A stretch of 64,000 nt of DNA from JAHEEM01 sp036396795 (GTDB lineage: Bacteria > Pseudomonadota > Gammaproteobacteria > Steroidobacterales > Rariloculaceae): contig DASWKF010000032.1 in assembly GCA_036396795.1 (NCBI GenBank), positions 14,549 through 78,548 of the forward strand, read 5' to 3'. Shown here in pieces: positions 47,717-56,190 of the stretch. Made by a program: the position numbers and the translations under genes. Positions within the stretch are counted from its first letter, which is position 1. The number at the start of each line of letters is the position of its first letter. A model generated the notes under the pieces. The model was not told the origin of the DNA, made no database searches, and saw only the letters and a list, made by a program, of their open reading frames with translations.

Positions 47717-49000
47717 ATGCGTATGCAACCGGCCCGTCGTGTCGCGATCATTGGCGGTCTTCGCACCCCGTTTTGCCGGGCGCACGGAGCTTACAGAAAC
47801 TCGAGTAACCAGGACATGCTCACCGCGGTCCTGTCGGCGCTCGTCGTCAAATACGACCTGGACCGCGTCAAGCTCGGAGACGTCGCGGCCGGGGCCGTCA
47901 TCAAGCACTCGCGCGACTACAATTTGACACGGGAGAGCGTGCTGTCGTCCGGCCTCGCTCCAGAAACCCCGGCCGTCGACGTTCAACGGGCTTGCGGCAC
48001 GAGCCTTTCGACTGCCGTCATCATCGGCGCGAAGATCTCGACCGGCATCATCGATTCTGGAATAGCCGGCGGCACCGACAGTATCAGCGACATGCCAATC
48101 GTCTACCCCGATGCTTATCGAACCCTGCTCTTCGAAAGCTCGCGGGGCCGCACGCTGGGCGCCAAGCTGAAGCCCTGGCTGGGCTTGCGATTGCATCATT
48201 TCAAACCGGAGTTCCCCGGGGTCGTCGAGCCACGCACCAAGCTCTCGATGGGAGAAAGCATGGAGATCACGGCCAAGCAATGGCGCATAGCGCGACGGCA
48301 ACAGGACGAGCTGGCGCTCGAGAGTCATCAAAACGCCGCGCGCGCCCATGACGAAGGCTTCTACTCCGACCTCGTGATCAATTACCACGGCTTGGATCGC
48401 GACAACAACATTCGTCCGGACTCGAGCCTGGAGCAGCTCGCCAAGCTGAAGCCCGTCTTCGACCGAAGCCCCAAAGGCACGATGACCGCGGGCAACAGCA
48501 CGCCTTTGACCGACGGCGCATCCGCGGTGCTGCTGGCGTCCGAAGACTGGGCGCGCGACCGTGGGCTTCCTGTCCTCGCTTATCTCACGTACGCGAAAAC
48601 CGCCGCTGTGGAGTTCGTAAAAAAGGAAGGTTTGCTCATGGCACCGGCCTATGCGGTTGCCGAGATGCTCGACGAGGCCGGGCTTTCACTTCAGGACTTC
48701 GATTACTACGAGATCCACGAAGCCTTCGCCGCGCAGACTCTGGCGACGCTCAAGGCCTGGGAGTCGGAGCAGTTCTGCAAGGAACGGTTGGGCAGGGACC
48801 GCGCGCTGGGCGCGATCGACCGCAGCCGGCTCAACGTCAAAGGCGGCAGCGTCGCCATCGGACATCCGTTTGCGGCCACGGGAGGTCGGCTGCTCGCAAC
48901 GATGGCAAAGCTGCTGCACGAGAAAGGCAGCGGGCGCGGGCTAATCTCCGTCTGCACGGCCGGAGGCATGGGCGTAACGGCGATATTGGAAGCGACGTGA
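47717..49000 (+). CDS. fadI: acetyl-CoA C-acyltransferase (FadI-like thiolase)
   Basis: 427 aa. The acyl-enzyme Cys93 is in VQRACGTSLSTA. Other catalytic motifs are EIHEAFAAQTLA, the GGSVAIGHPFAATGGR stretch and the C-terminal CTAGGMGV. The length and the RPDSSLEQLAKLKPVF block fit the FadI-type long thiolases of anaerobic beta-oxidation. No fadJ partner is beside it, so the symbol is tentative. It follows DUF924 and precedes the AGCS symporter by 18 bp. Confidence 0.88.
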   Translation: MRMQPARRVAIIGGLRTPFCRAHGAYRNSSNQDMLTAVLSALVVKYDLDRVKLGDVAAGAVIKHSRDYNLTRESVLSSGLAPETPAVDVQRACGTSLSTAVIIGAKISTGIIDSGIAGGTDSISDMPIVYPDAYRTLLFESSRGRTLGAKLKPWLGLRLHHFKPEFPGVVEPRTKLSMGESMEITAKQWRIARRQQDELALESHQNAARAHDEGFYSDLVINYHGLDRDNNIRPDSSLEQLAKLKPVFDRSPKGTMTAGNSTPLTDGASAVLLASEDWARDRGLPVLAYLTYAKTAAVEFVKKEGLLMAPAYAVAEMLDEAGLSLQDFDYYEIHEAFAAQTLATLKAWESEQFCKERLGRDRALGAIDRSRLNVKGGSVAIGHPFAATGGRLLATMAKLLHEKGSGRGLISVCTAGGMGVTAILEAT

Positions 49001-49018
49001 GCCGAATGAGGATTTTCG

Positions 49019-50740
49019 ATGATTGACTTCACTGCGCTTTTGACGGGACTCAACAGTATTCTCTGGCACGACTCCGTGTTGCTGATAGTCCTCGGCACGG
49101 GCGTGCTGTTCACGGTTTGGAGCCGCTTCAGCCAGTATCGCGCCCTGACTCACGGAGTTCGGGTCATTCGCGGCGTTTACGACGATCCGAAGGATCCCGG
49201 GGCGATCAATCACTTCCAGGCGTTGTCGGCGGCGCTGTCCGCGACCGTCGGGCTCGGCAACATCGGCGGCGTGGCGCTCGCGATCGCGCTCGGTGGCCCG
49301 GGCGCCGTGTTTTGGATGTGGGTTGTCGGCGTCTTCGGCATGGCCTTGAAGCTCACCGAGGTCAGCCTTTCGATGCTCTACCGCAATACCGACGACCCCG
49401 ACAACCCTCACGGCGGGCCGATGTGGGTCGCGAGCAAGGGACTCGCGCGGATCAACCCGAGGCTTGCCACCGCGGGCCGGGCGCTCGGCGCGCTGTTCTG
49501 CGTCACGCTGCTCATATCGACGATGACGGGCGGCAACATGTTTCAGGCTTGGAACGTCGGCGAGATCACCGAGGAATACTTCGGCGTTCCGAGCATCGTC
49601 AGCGGCATCGTGCTCGCACTGCTGGTCGGTATGGTCATCATCGGCGGCATCAAGCGTATCGGCGCCGTCGCCGGACGGCTCGTGCCGCTGATGGTCACGC
49701 TCTATCTTCTCGCCGGCACCTACGTGCTGGTCGTGAACGCCGAACAGATACCGTACATGTTGGTGCTGATCGTGAGTGCCGCGTTCTCGCCGCAGGAGGC
49801 GACGGGCGCCTTCGTCGGCGGAACGGCCGGCTATGCCTTCCTGTTCGGCATGAAGCGCGCTTTGTTCTCCAACGAGGCGGGCCAGGGCTCATCGCCCATC
49901 GCGCACTCCGCCGCCAAGACCGACGAGCCGGTTCGCGAGGCCGTCGTCGCAGGCCTCGAGCCGTTCATCGACACGATCATCGTTTGCACGTTCACCGCGC
50001 TCGTGATTCTTTCGACCGGCATATGGAACCGCGCGCCCGACGCCTTTTTCGCCGCTCCGCCCGCGGTCGTTCCTGTCGGCGCGGGGCAATGGAGCCTGGA
50101 AACGCGCGCGGTACCGCAGCGCATCGACGATCCCTGGGCAGCCGGTGACACGGTCTATACGATTCTACGCGCGGACCCGAATCCGCAATCGGCGAACAAC
50201 TTGCATCGCCTCGACGGGCGAGTGATCGAGGAAAACGGCGCCTTGGTCATCCAATGGCTCGAGCTTTCGAGCAACGCCAGACCCGAGATCGAAAGCCCCG
50301 GAATCTACGAAGTGTTCGTCGGCGCGACCCTGACCGCCAAAGCCTTCGACTCGGCGACGCCCGGCCTGGGAAAGTGGCTGGTCACGCTTTCGGTATGGCT
50401 GTTCGCCCTCTCGACGATGATCTCCTGGAGCTATTACGGCGAACAGGGCGTGATCTACCTCTTCGGCGAGCGGCAGGTGCTGGGCTACAAGCTCGTGTTC
50501 TGCGCGCTGATCCTCGTGGCGACCTGGGGATTGATCGAATCCGACGCGCAGCTCGACAATCTGACGGGAGTCGGCACCGGCGTCATGCTGTTCGCGAACA
50601 TCCCGATCATGTGGCTGTTCGGCACGCAGGCGATGCGCGCTTATCACGACTACATGCGGCGCCTCAAGGAGGGCCGCATGGGTCCCGATCACCCGGCGCC
50701 ATCGCTCGAGAGCTTGATCAGCGGCCGCGACGTCCGCTGA
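49019..50740 (+). CDS. AGCS-family amino acid:cation symporter with extra periplasmic domain
   Basis: 573 aa, about 10-11 membrane helices. ATVGLGNIGGVALAIALGGP, FWMWVVGVFGMALKLTEVSL, FSNEAGQGSSPIAHSAA and STMISWSYYGEQGVIYLFGE are the sodium:alanine symporter (AGCS) signatures. Between the middle and late helices (about residues 340-430) lies an insertion of about 90 residues absent from standard AGCS proteins such as E. coli YaaJ. It looks soluble and probably periplasmic. Imports alanine or glycine, presumably; substrate not shown. Confidence 0.88.
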   Translation: MIDFTALLTGLNSILWHDSVLLIVLGTGVLFTVWSRFSQYRALTHGVRVIRGVYDDPKDPGAINHFQALSAALSATVGLGNIGGVALAIALGGPGAVFWMWVVGVFGMALKLTEVSLSMLYRNTDDPDNPHGGPMWVASKGLARINPRLATAGRALGALFCVTLLISTMTGGNMFQAWNVGEITEEYFGVPSIVSGIVLALLVGMVIIGGIKRIGAVAGRLVPLMVTLYLLAGTYVLVVNAEQIPYMLVLIVSAAFSPQEATGAFVGGTAGYAFLFGMKRALFSNEAGQGSSPIAHSAAKTDEPVREAVVAGLEPFIDTIIVCTFTALVILSTGIWNRAPDAFFAAPPAVVPVGAGQWSLETRAVPQRIDDPWAAGDTVYTILRADPNPQSANNLHRLDGRVIEENGALVIQWLELSSNARPEIESPGIYEVFVGATLTAKAFDSATPGLGKWLVTLSVWLFALSTMISWSYYGEQGVIYLFGERQVLGYKLVFCALILVATWGLIESDAQLDNLTGVGTGVMLFANIPIMWLFGTQAMRAYHDYMRRLKEGRMGPDHPAPSLESLISGRDVR

Positions 50741-50744
50741 CTGC

Positions 50745-51644
50745 TCAAGTCGGCAGCGTCCCGTTGAGCCACAACGCGTACGATACCAGCAGAGGCATCA
50801 GCAGGGCCGCAGCCAGAGTCGACACGAGCACGATCCCCGCGACGTCCTCCGGATGGCGCCCGTAGCGATCGGCGAGCAGATAGCAAACGATCGCCGTGGG
50901 CATGGCGCCGTGCAGCACCAGCACGCTGCGCGCGACACCGTCGAGACCGAGAAGCGCGCTCACGACCAAGGCGAGCGTGAAACCCAGCGCAATCCTGCCC
51001 AAGCCCAAACCGACGGCCAGCGGCACCCGCTGGATCCTGAACTCCGCCAAAGCGAACCCGAGCGTCAACAGCGACAGCGGAATCGCGACGTCGGCCAATA
51101 GCTCCACGCTGGCCGCGAGCCAAAACGGCAGGCCGCCATCCGTGGCAAGCAGAGTCACGCCGAGCGCCGACGCGTAGACGACCGGCGTGCTCAACAGCGT
51201 CCTGAGCGCCGGCGCCTGCCCCTGCAACGCCGGCGCAAGCGTGAACTGAAGCACCACGGCCGTCAGCAAGATGCCGGAGGAAAGCCCGAGACCGTCATCG
51301 CCCAAAGCGAAATAGCTCAAGGGCAAACCGATATTGCCGGCGTTGCCGAACACCAATGCCGGCAGAAACGACCGCTGTGGCAACCGAAAAATTCCGAGAA
51401 TCAGCGCGCCGCCTAGCGCGCAGCCGGCCAAGAGCAGCAGCGCGCCGATCAAGATCGTCACGAAATCGCCGAGCGGCAAGCCGAGATTCGCGACGCTGTC
51501 TATGATCAAGCAGGGCGTCGCCACGTTCATCACCAGGCGCGTGATCACGACACGCTCCACGGGCAGCCCGAGCTTCGTCCAGACGAAGCCGAGACCTGTG
51601 ATGAGAAAGACCGGCGCGAGGATGCCGGCCAAGACCTCTATCAC
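50745..51644 (-). CDS. AEC-family transporter (auxin-efflux-carrier-like)
   Basis: 299 aa with about ten hydrophobic helices in two five-helix halves. ATPCLIIDSVANLGLPLGDF, ALVFGNAGNIGLPLSYFALG and VLHGAMPTAIVCYLLADRYG match the membrane transport (AEC/Mem_trans) family, which carries organic acids or related anions in bacteria. Its start overlaps the stop of the YjdF-like gene by four bases (ATGA), so they are co-translated. Substrate unknown. Confidence 0.88.
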   Translation of the reverse strand: MIEVLAGILAPVFLITGLGFVWTKLGLPVERVVITRLVMNVATPCLIIDSVANLGLPLGDFVTILIGALLLLAGCALGGALILGIFRLPQRSFLPALVFGNAGNIGLPLSYFALGDDGLGLSSGILLTAVVLQFTLAPALQGQAPALRTLLSTPVVYASALGVTLLATDGGLPFWLAASVELLADVAIPLSLLTLGFALAEFRIQRVPLAVGLGLGRIALGFTLALVVSALLGLDGVARSVLVLHGAMPTAIVCYLLADRYGRHPEDVAGIVLVSTLAAALLMPLLVSYALWLNGTLPT

Positions 51645-52246
51645 GGCTTCGAGCCTTCTGCATCGAGCGGGGCCAGGGCGCGATCATGCAGGCCGCCGAG
51701 CGCAAACTGCGCGGTGACGGCCCCGATGAGCGCGGCGAACATATCCCATTGCGTATCCCAGGGGTCGCCTTGCAGCGCGAGATAGTCGACGCTCCCGTCC
51801 CCGGCCAGCACCGCAATCCACCACTCGAAGAGCTCGAACAGAGCGCTGAAGGCGAGACAAACGCTGGTGACGACCAGAAACAACCAGCCGCCCCGTCGGA
51901 GCGGCGACCGGCGCAGGAAGATCTCGCGAGCGAGCATCGCAGGGACGAAGCCCTGAGCGAGATGACCGAAGCGGTCGTAGGGATTGCGGGAGAGTTCGAG
52001 CAGCTCCTGCACGGCGAAGCCGACCGGCACCCTGGCATAAGTGTAGTGTCCGCCCACGATCAGCAGCAAAGCATGCGCGAACAGCAACCAGTAAACGAGC
52101 GAGGTCAAGGGGAAGCGCCTATAGGTCGCGGCCAGAATCACCAGGCCGAGCAGGACCGGCGCGACTTCGAGCCACCAGGTCAAGCGATCGAAGGGCGCGA
52201 TGCCGGAAACCGCAGTCGCGAGCGCCGCAAGCGCCATGAGGCCCAC
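51641..52246 (-). CDS. YjdF-like (DUF2238) inner-membrane protein
   Basis: About 201 aa from the GTG at 52246 (GAGG 6 bases upstream); the frame extends to 52444 and the start is uncertain. The family block is HYTYARVPVGFAVQELLELS then RNPYDRFGHLAQGFVPAMLA, found in E. coli YjdF, with about six membrane helices. The function is unknown. It overlaps the AEC carrier gene, so the two may act together. It is divergent from the VOC protein. Confidence 0.8.
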   Translation of the reverse strand: MGLMALAALATAVSGIAPFDRLTWWLEVAPVLLGLVILAATYRRFPLTSLVYWLLFAHALLLIVGGHYTYARVPVGFAVQELLELSRNPYDRFGHLAQGFVPAMLAREIFLRRSPLRRGGWLFLVVTSVCLAFSALFELFEWWIAVLAGDGSVDYLALQGDPWDTQWDMFAALIGAVTAQFALGGLHDRALAPLDAEGSKP

Positions 52247-52401
52247 CGGCAACCTCGGTCGCAAGGAGCTCGAACCTATCTCAGAATCTCCCTTGAACTG
52301 AAACGCGACAGGACCACACGGAGCAATGATCTGCAGCGAATTCTGCCAGAATATTCGCCGGCGCGCAGGCACCTCGCCGCAAACGGGAAACGCCGTTAGG
52401 A

Positions 52402-53133
52402 ATGCTGGAGAAATTTCTGGAATTCGGTCTGCCCACCGAGGCAATTGCAGCGACGCTCGAGCAGTTCCTCAGTCTGGGGTTTGCCGCCGTTAGCGTCGGC
52501 GATGCCTATGCATATCCGTACGCCGTCATCAGCGACGGTCGAATCTGCATCGGCTTGCACGAGCAGCCGCTTGCGGAAACACGGCCGATTTTCGTCCGGC
52601 CTGATCTCGCCAACCACCTTCCGGCGCTGCGCCGTCAGAAGATCTCGCTCGAATACCTGCGCCTCGGCGACAACGAGTTCCACGAGATCGGTTTCCGTGA
52701 CCCGAGCGAGCAGCTCGTCTCAGTGGTCGAGGCGCGGACGTTCTCGCCTCCCCAAAACGCCGGCGCAGGCTCATCGATATGTGGCGAGTTTCTCGAGCTC
52801 AGCCTCGCTACGGGCAAAATCGAGGACTCGGAGCGATTCTGGGGCAGTCTCGGCTTCAAGGCCGTGGCCAATGGAAGCCTCCCGTATCGCTGGTCGCGGC
52901 TCGGCTGCCTCGGTGCCGCACTCGGGTTCCACGAGGCTCCGGCGTTTCGCCCCGCCTTAACCTTCACGACCACGCAGATCGATGCGCGGCTCGAGTATCT
53001 GCGCGCCAAGGGCTTTGACGCGAGCCCCGGCGCGCCGGTCGTCCCGAAGGCGCACCCGGCGATAACGCTGCGCCTGACCGATCAGATCTATTTCTACCTG
53101 ATCGAAACGCGGGACGCGGAGCGCGACGGCTAG
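52402..53133 (+). CDS. two-domain VOC (glyoxalase-like) family protein
   Basis: 243 aa, no signal peptide. Two repeats of the betaalphabetabetabeta fold are apparent: residues 8-115 (FGLPTEAIAATLEQFLSLGF then DGRICIGLHEQ) and 125-240 (LELSLATGKIEDSERFWGSLGF). ITLRLTDQIYFYLIE ends the second. The vicinal oxygen chelate superfamily includes glyoxalases, dioxygenases and bleomycin-resistance proteins; metal ligands are not evident here. The substrate is unknown. Its stop overlaps the convergent fructosamine kinase stop by 4 bases. Confidence 0.65.
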   Translation: MLEKFLEFGLPTEAIAATLEQFLSLGFAAVSVGDAYAYPYAVISDGRICIGLHEQPLAETRPIFVRPDLANHLPALRRQKISLEYLRLGDNEFHEIGFRDPSEQLVSVVEARTFSPPQNAGAGSSICGEFLELSLATGKIEDSERFWGSLGFKAVANGSLPYRWSRLGCLGAALGFHEAPAFRPALTFTTTQIDARLEYLRAKGFDASPGAPVVPKAHPAITLRLTDQIYFYLIETRDAERDG

Positions 53134-54011
53134 CGGAGATAGGGCATGAGGGAATCGAGCGCGCCGCGGATCGACCCCAGATAACCCGAGCCGAATAGAT
53201 TGAAGTGATTGATCAGATGATAGAGATTGTATAAGTCGACGCGCGGCTCCCAGCCGTCGGCAAGCGGCCACTCCGCCGCATAGGCGCGGTAGAAGGCGTC
53301 CCCGTAGCCACCGAACAAACGCGTCATCGCGAGATCGACTTCGCGATCCCCGAAGTAGACGGCCGGATCGAAGATATACGGCGTCCCGGCATCGTCCGCG
53401 CCCCAGTTGCCGCCCCAGAGGTCGCCATGCAGCAGCGAAGCCTCGGGCCGATGGTCTGCAAGCAAGCGTTGCATCCGGTCGAGTAACAGCCTGGCCTCGC
53501 TGAAGACTTGATCCGGCAAACCGCGCGCGGATGCAAGCTCGAGCTGATGGCACAGCCGACGGTCCCGAAAGAACTCGATCCAGTCGTCGCCAGGCTGGTT
53601 GAGCTGCGCGGTCGCGCCGATGGTGTTGTCGCGCTCCCAGCCGAAATACGGTCCGGTCGAGCGATGTTGCGCCGCGAGTCTCCTACCGAGCTCGCGTTCG
53701 GCTATCGCGGTTTTGGGACCAAAATCGATCCACTCCAACACCAGGTACGCCAGCGCGTCCTCGGAGCCGACGGCGACGAGCTTCGGCACGCGGACGGCCG
53801 CCGCACGCCCGAGCGCCGCGAGCCCCGCCGCCTCGGCTTCGTATGCGGAAAGATCGGACGGCTCGCCGAGCTTGGCGAACAACACACCGTCGTCGGTAGC
53901 TATTCGAAAACAGCGGTTAATCGAGCCGCCGCCTACCGGCGTCGCCACGCCGGTATCGATGCGCACGTCGAGCGCTTGCGCCAAGGCTTGAATCTGCCGC
54001 TCCCGATTCAC
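53130..54011 (-). CDS. fructosamine kinase family protein
   Basis: 293 aa. The family's N-terminal VGGGSINRCFRI nucleotide loop, the lysine in VLFAKLGE, the catalytic LLHGDLWGGNWGADDAGTPY (Asp-Asn) and the DPAVYFGDREVDLAM magnesium site are present. These enzymes phosphorylate ketosamines or ribulosamines to allow deglycation. It starts divergently from nothing close and is convergent with the VOC gene. Confidence in the family is high; the physiological substrate is not known. Confidence 0.92.
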   Translation of the reverse strand: MNRERQIQALAQALDVRIDTGVATPVGGGSINRCFRIATDDGVLFAKLGEPSDLSAYEAEAAGLAALGRAAAVRVPKLVAVGSEDALAYLVLEWIDFGPKTAIAERELGRRLAAQHRSTGPYFGWERDNTIGATAQLNQPGDDWIEFFRDRRLCHQLELASARGLPDQVFSEARLLLDRMQRLLADHRPEASLLHGDLWGGNWGADDAGTPYIFDPAVYFGDREVDLAMTRLFGGYGDAFYRAYAAEWPLADGWEPRVDLYNLYHLINHFNLFGSGYLGSIRGALDSLMPYLR

Positions 54012-54084
54012 TGCTCGCGTGTCCCCGTGAGCGCGCGAGCCGCTGGCTCAGCGAACCGGCGGCGGAGTTGCGAATCCCATCAGG

Positions 54085-54714
54085 CTAGGCCGTCGCGAGT
54101 CGCTGATCGCCGATAGCGGTGCTGAGGCGCGCGTGCAGCGGCGAGGTGCGCGGGAAGTGCGTCAACAGGTAGGCCATTTGATCGGCGAGCACGCGCCGAC
54201 CCTTGAGATAGATGTACTCGGCATAGGTCGGCGTGAACGGAACGGCGACGAGCTCCATGCCGGCTTTCTCGGGCATCCGGCCGCCTTTGTGATTGTTACA
54301 GCGCCGGCATGCCGCGACGACGTTCGTCCACACGTCCCCACCGCCGAGGCTCAAAGGCGTGATGTGGTCCCGTGTCAAATCGGATGTTCTGAACTGCTGG
54401 GCGCAGTACATGCAGACGTTGCCGTCGCGCTTGAACAACGTGCGGTTGTTCAACGGAGGGGAATAAACGTCGCGATTTCGCTCGAGACCGTGCGTGTCGC
54501 CTTGCGTTGCAATGATCGAGTTGACCTCGACGATGCTGCGCGTGCCGGTTCTCGCATTGACGCCGCCGAAAACCTTGTAGATCGGCGAGCCGCAGGCGTA
54601 GGCAACCTGATCCGTATGGTACAGCCGCACGGCGTCGCGGTAATCGATCCACTCCAGAGGCATGCCCGCGACGTCGGTGCGCAATACCTCTTGTGTTACG
54701 GCATATTGCTCCAT
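54085..54714 (-). CDS. HNH endonuclease
   Basis: 209 aa. The HNH core is CMYCAQQFRTSDLTRDHITP (about 101-120) followed by CRRCNNHKGGRM, giving two CxxC zinc pairs, the catalytic His in RDHITP and the Asn-His in CNNHK. The N-terminal half is less conserved. Stand-alone proteins of this type are common in gammaproteobacteria; whether they nick DNA in repair, recombination or defence is unknown. No partner gene is adjacent. Confidence 0.88.
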   Translation of the reverse strand: MEQYAVTQEVLRTDVAGMPLEWIDYRDAVRLYHTDQVAYACGSPIYKVFGGVNARTGTRSIVEVNSIIATQGDTHGLERNRDVYSPPLNNRTLFKRDGNVCMYCAQQFRTSDLTRDHITPLSLGGGDVWTNVVAACRRCNNHKGGRMPEKAGMELVAVPFTPTYAEYIYLKGRRVLADQMAYLLTHFPRTSPLHARLSTAIGDQRLATA

Positions 54715-54792
54715 GCTCTACCGCCGGGCATCAACTCGGCGCGGCCAAGTTTCTCCGAGACGGCGACATTATGCAATGGCTGGAGCCCGGCG

Positions 54793-56181
54793 CTACAGGT
54801 TCTTCAACACGGCGTCCAGGCTGTCACGGGCGTCGCCGAACAGCATCCGCGTGTTCTCCTTGAAAAAGAGCGGGTTCTGCACGCCCGCATAGCCCGTCGC
54901 CATGCTGCGCTTGAGCACGATCGTCGTTTCACCTTTCCAGACCTCGAGCACCGGCATGCCGGCTATGGGACTGTTCGGCTCCTCTTGCGCCGACGGGTTG
55001 ACGATGTCGTTCGCGCCGATGACCACCGAGACGTCGACCTCGGGGAAATCGTCGTTGATTTCGTCCATCTCGAAGACGATGTCGTAGGGAACTCTGGCCT
55101 CGGCGAGCAGCACGTTCATGTGCCCGGGCATGCGGCCAGCCACCGGATGGATCCCGAACCGAACGTTGATGCCCTTCGCGCGCAGCGCGCGCGTGATCTC
55201 GAAGACGATGTGCTGAGCCTGAGCGACGGCCATGCCGTAGCCGGGAACGATCATGACCTCTTTTGCGTTCGACAGCAGCGCCGCAACTTCGGCCGCATCG
55301 ATCGACACGACCTCGCCCTGTTCCTCCGACGCCGCAGCCGTGCCGCCGGAGGTGCCGAATCCGCCGGCGATGACCGCCAAAAACCTGCGATTCATCGCAC
55401 GGCACATGATGTAGCTCAGAATCGCGCCGCTGCTGCCGACCAGTGCCCCGGTGACGATCAGCAAATCGTTGCTCAGCATGAATCCGGTGGCGGCCGCCGC
55501 CCATCCGGAATAGCTGTTCAGCATCGAGACCACGACCGGCATGTCCGCGCCGCCGATGGCCATGACCATATGTATGCCCAACAGCAGCGCGAGCCCGGTC
55601 ATGATCGAAAGCGGCACCAAGCCTGCGCCGTTGACCGACCCCTCGAGAAACTCCCCTGCCAACCAAATCATCAGCACGACGAGCACGAGATTGAGCCAAT
55701 GTCTCGCAGGCAGGGTCAACGGTTTACCGCTGAGCTTGCCGCTGAGCTTGCCGAATGCGATCACGGAGCCGGAGAACGTCACTGCACCGATCAAGACGCC
55801 GATATAGGTCTCGATATCGTGGATGGTCAGCTCCACCCCGATGAGCTCATGCGTTGGGTCCATGAAATTCGCAAAACCGACCAGCACGGCCGCAAGGCCG
55901 ACGAGGCTGTGGAGAATGGCGACAAGCTCGGGCATTTGCGTCATTTGCACGCGCCGCGCGAGGATCAAGCCGATGCTGCCGCCGACGAGCAGGCCGCCGA
56001 TGAGCAACCCGTAGTTCGCAGCAACGACCCCGAGGATGGTCGCCAGCAACGCGATGCCCATGCCGGCGACGCCGTAGAGGTTTCCCCTACGGGCCGTCTC
56101 GGGATGACTCAGGCCGCCTAGCGCGAGGATGAACAGAATGGTCGCGCCGATATAGGAGACGGTAACGATTCCTTGTGACAC
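54793..56181 (-). CDS. pntB: NAD(P) transhydrogenase beta subunit
   Basis: 462 aa, about eight membrane helices (1-260) then the NADP(H)-binding domain III. VMIVPGYGMAVAQAQHIVFE and GRMPGHMNVLLAEARVPYDI are the diagnostic nucleotide-site motifs. With PntA it couples hydride transfer between NADH and NADP+ to proton movement across the inner membrane. It is 9 bases downstream of pntA. Confidence 0.97.
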   Translation of the reverse strand: MSQGIVTVSYIGATILFILALGGLSHPETARRGNLYGVAGMGIALLATILGVVAANYGLLIGGLLVGGSIGLILARRVQMTQMPELVAILHSLVGLAAVLVGFANFMDPTHELIGVELTIHDIETYIGVLIGAVTFSGSVIAFGKLSGKLSGKPLTLPARHWLNLVLVVLMIWLAGEFLEGSVNGAGLVPLSIMTGLALLLGIHMVMAIGGADMPVVVSMLNSYSGWAAAATGFMLSNDLLIVTGALVGSSGAILSYIMCRAMNRRFLAVIAGGFGTSGGTAAASEEQGEVVSIDAAEVAALLSNAKEVMIVPGYGMAVAQAQHIVFEITRALRAKGINVRFGIHPVAGRMPGHMNVLLAEARVPYDIVFEMDEINDDFPEVDVSVVIGANDIVNPSAQEEPNSPIAGMPVLEVWKGETTIVLKRSMATGYAGVQNPLFFKENTRMLFGDARDSLDAVLKNL

Positions 56182-56190
56182 CTGCCGCTC

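Noticed and set aside
54133..56121. 662-aa open frame on the plus strand
   Set aside because: It is antisense to the HNH and pntB genes, with the charged low-complexity composition typical of high-GC shadows.
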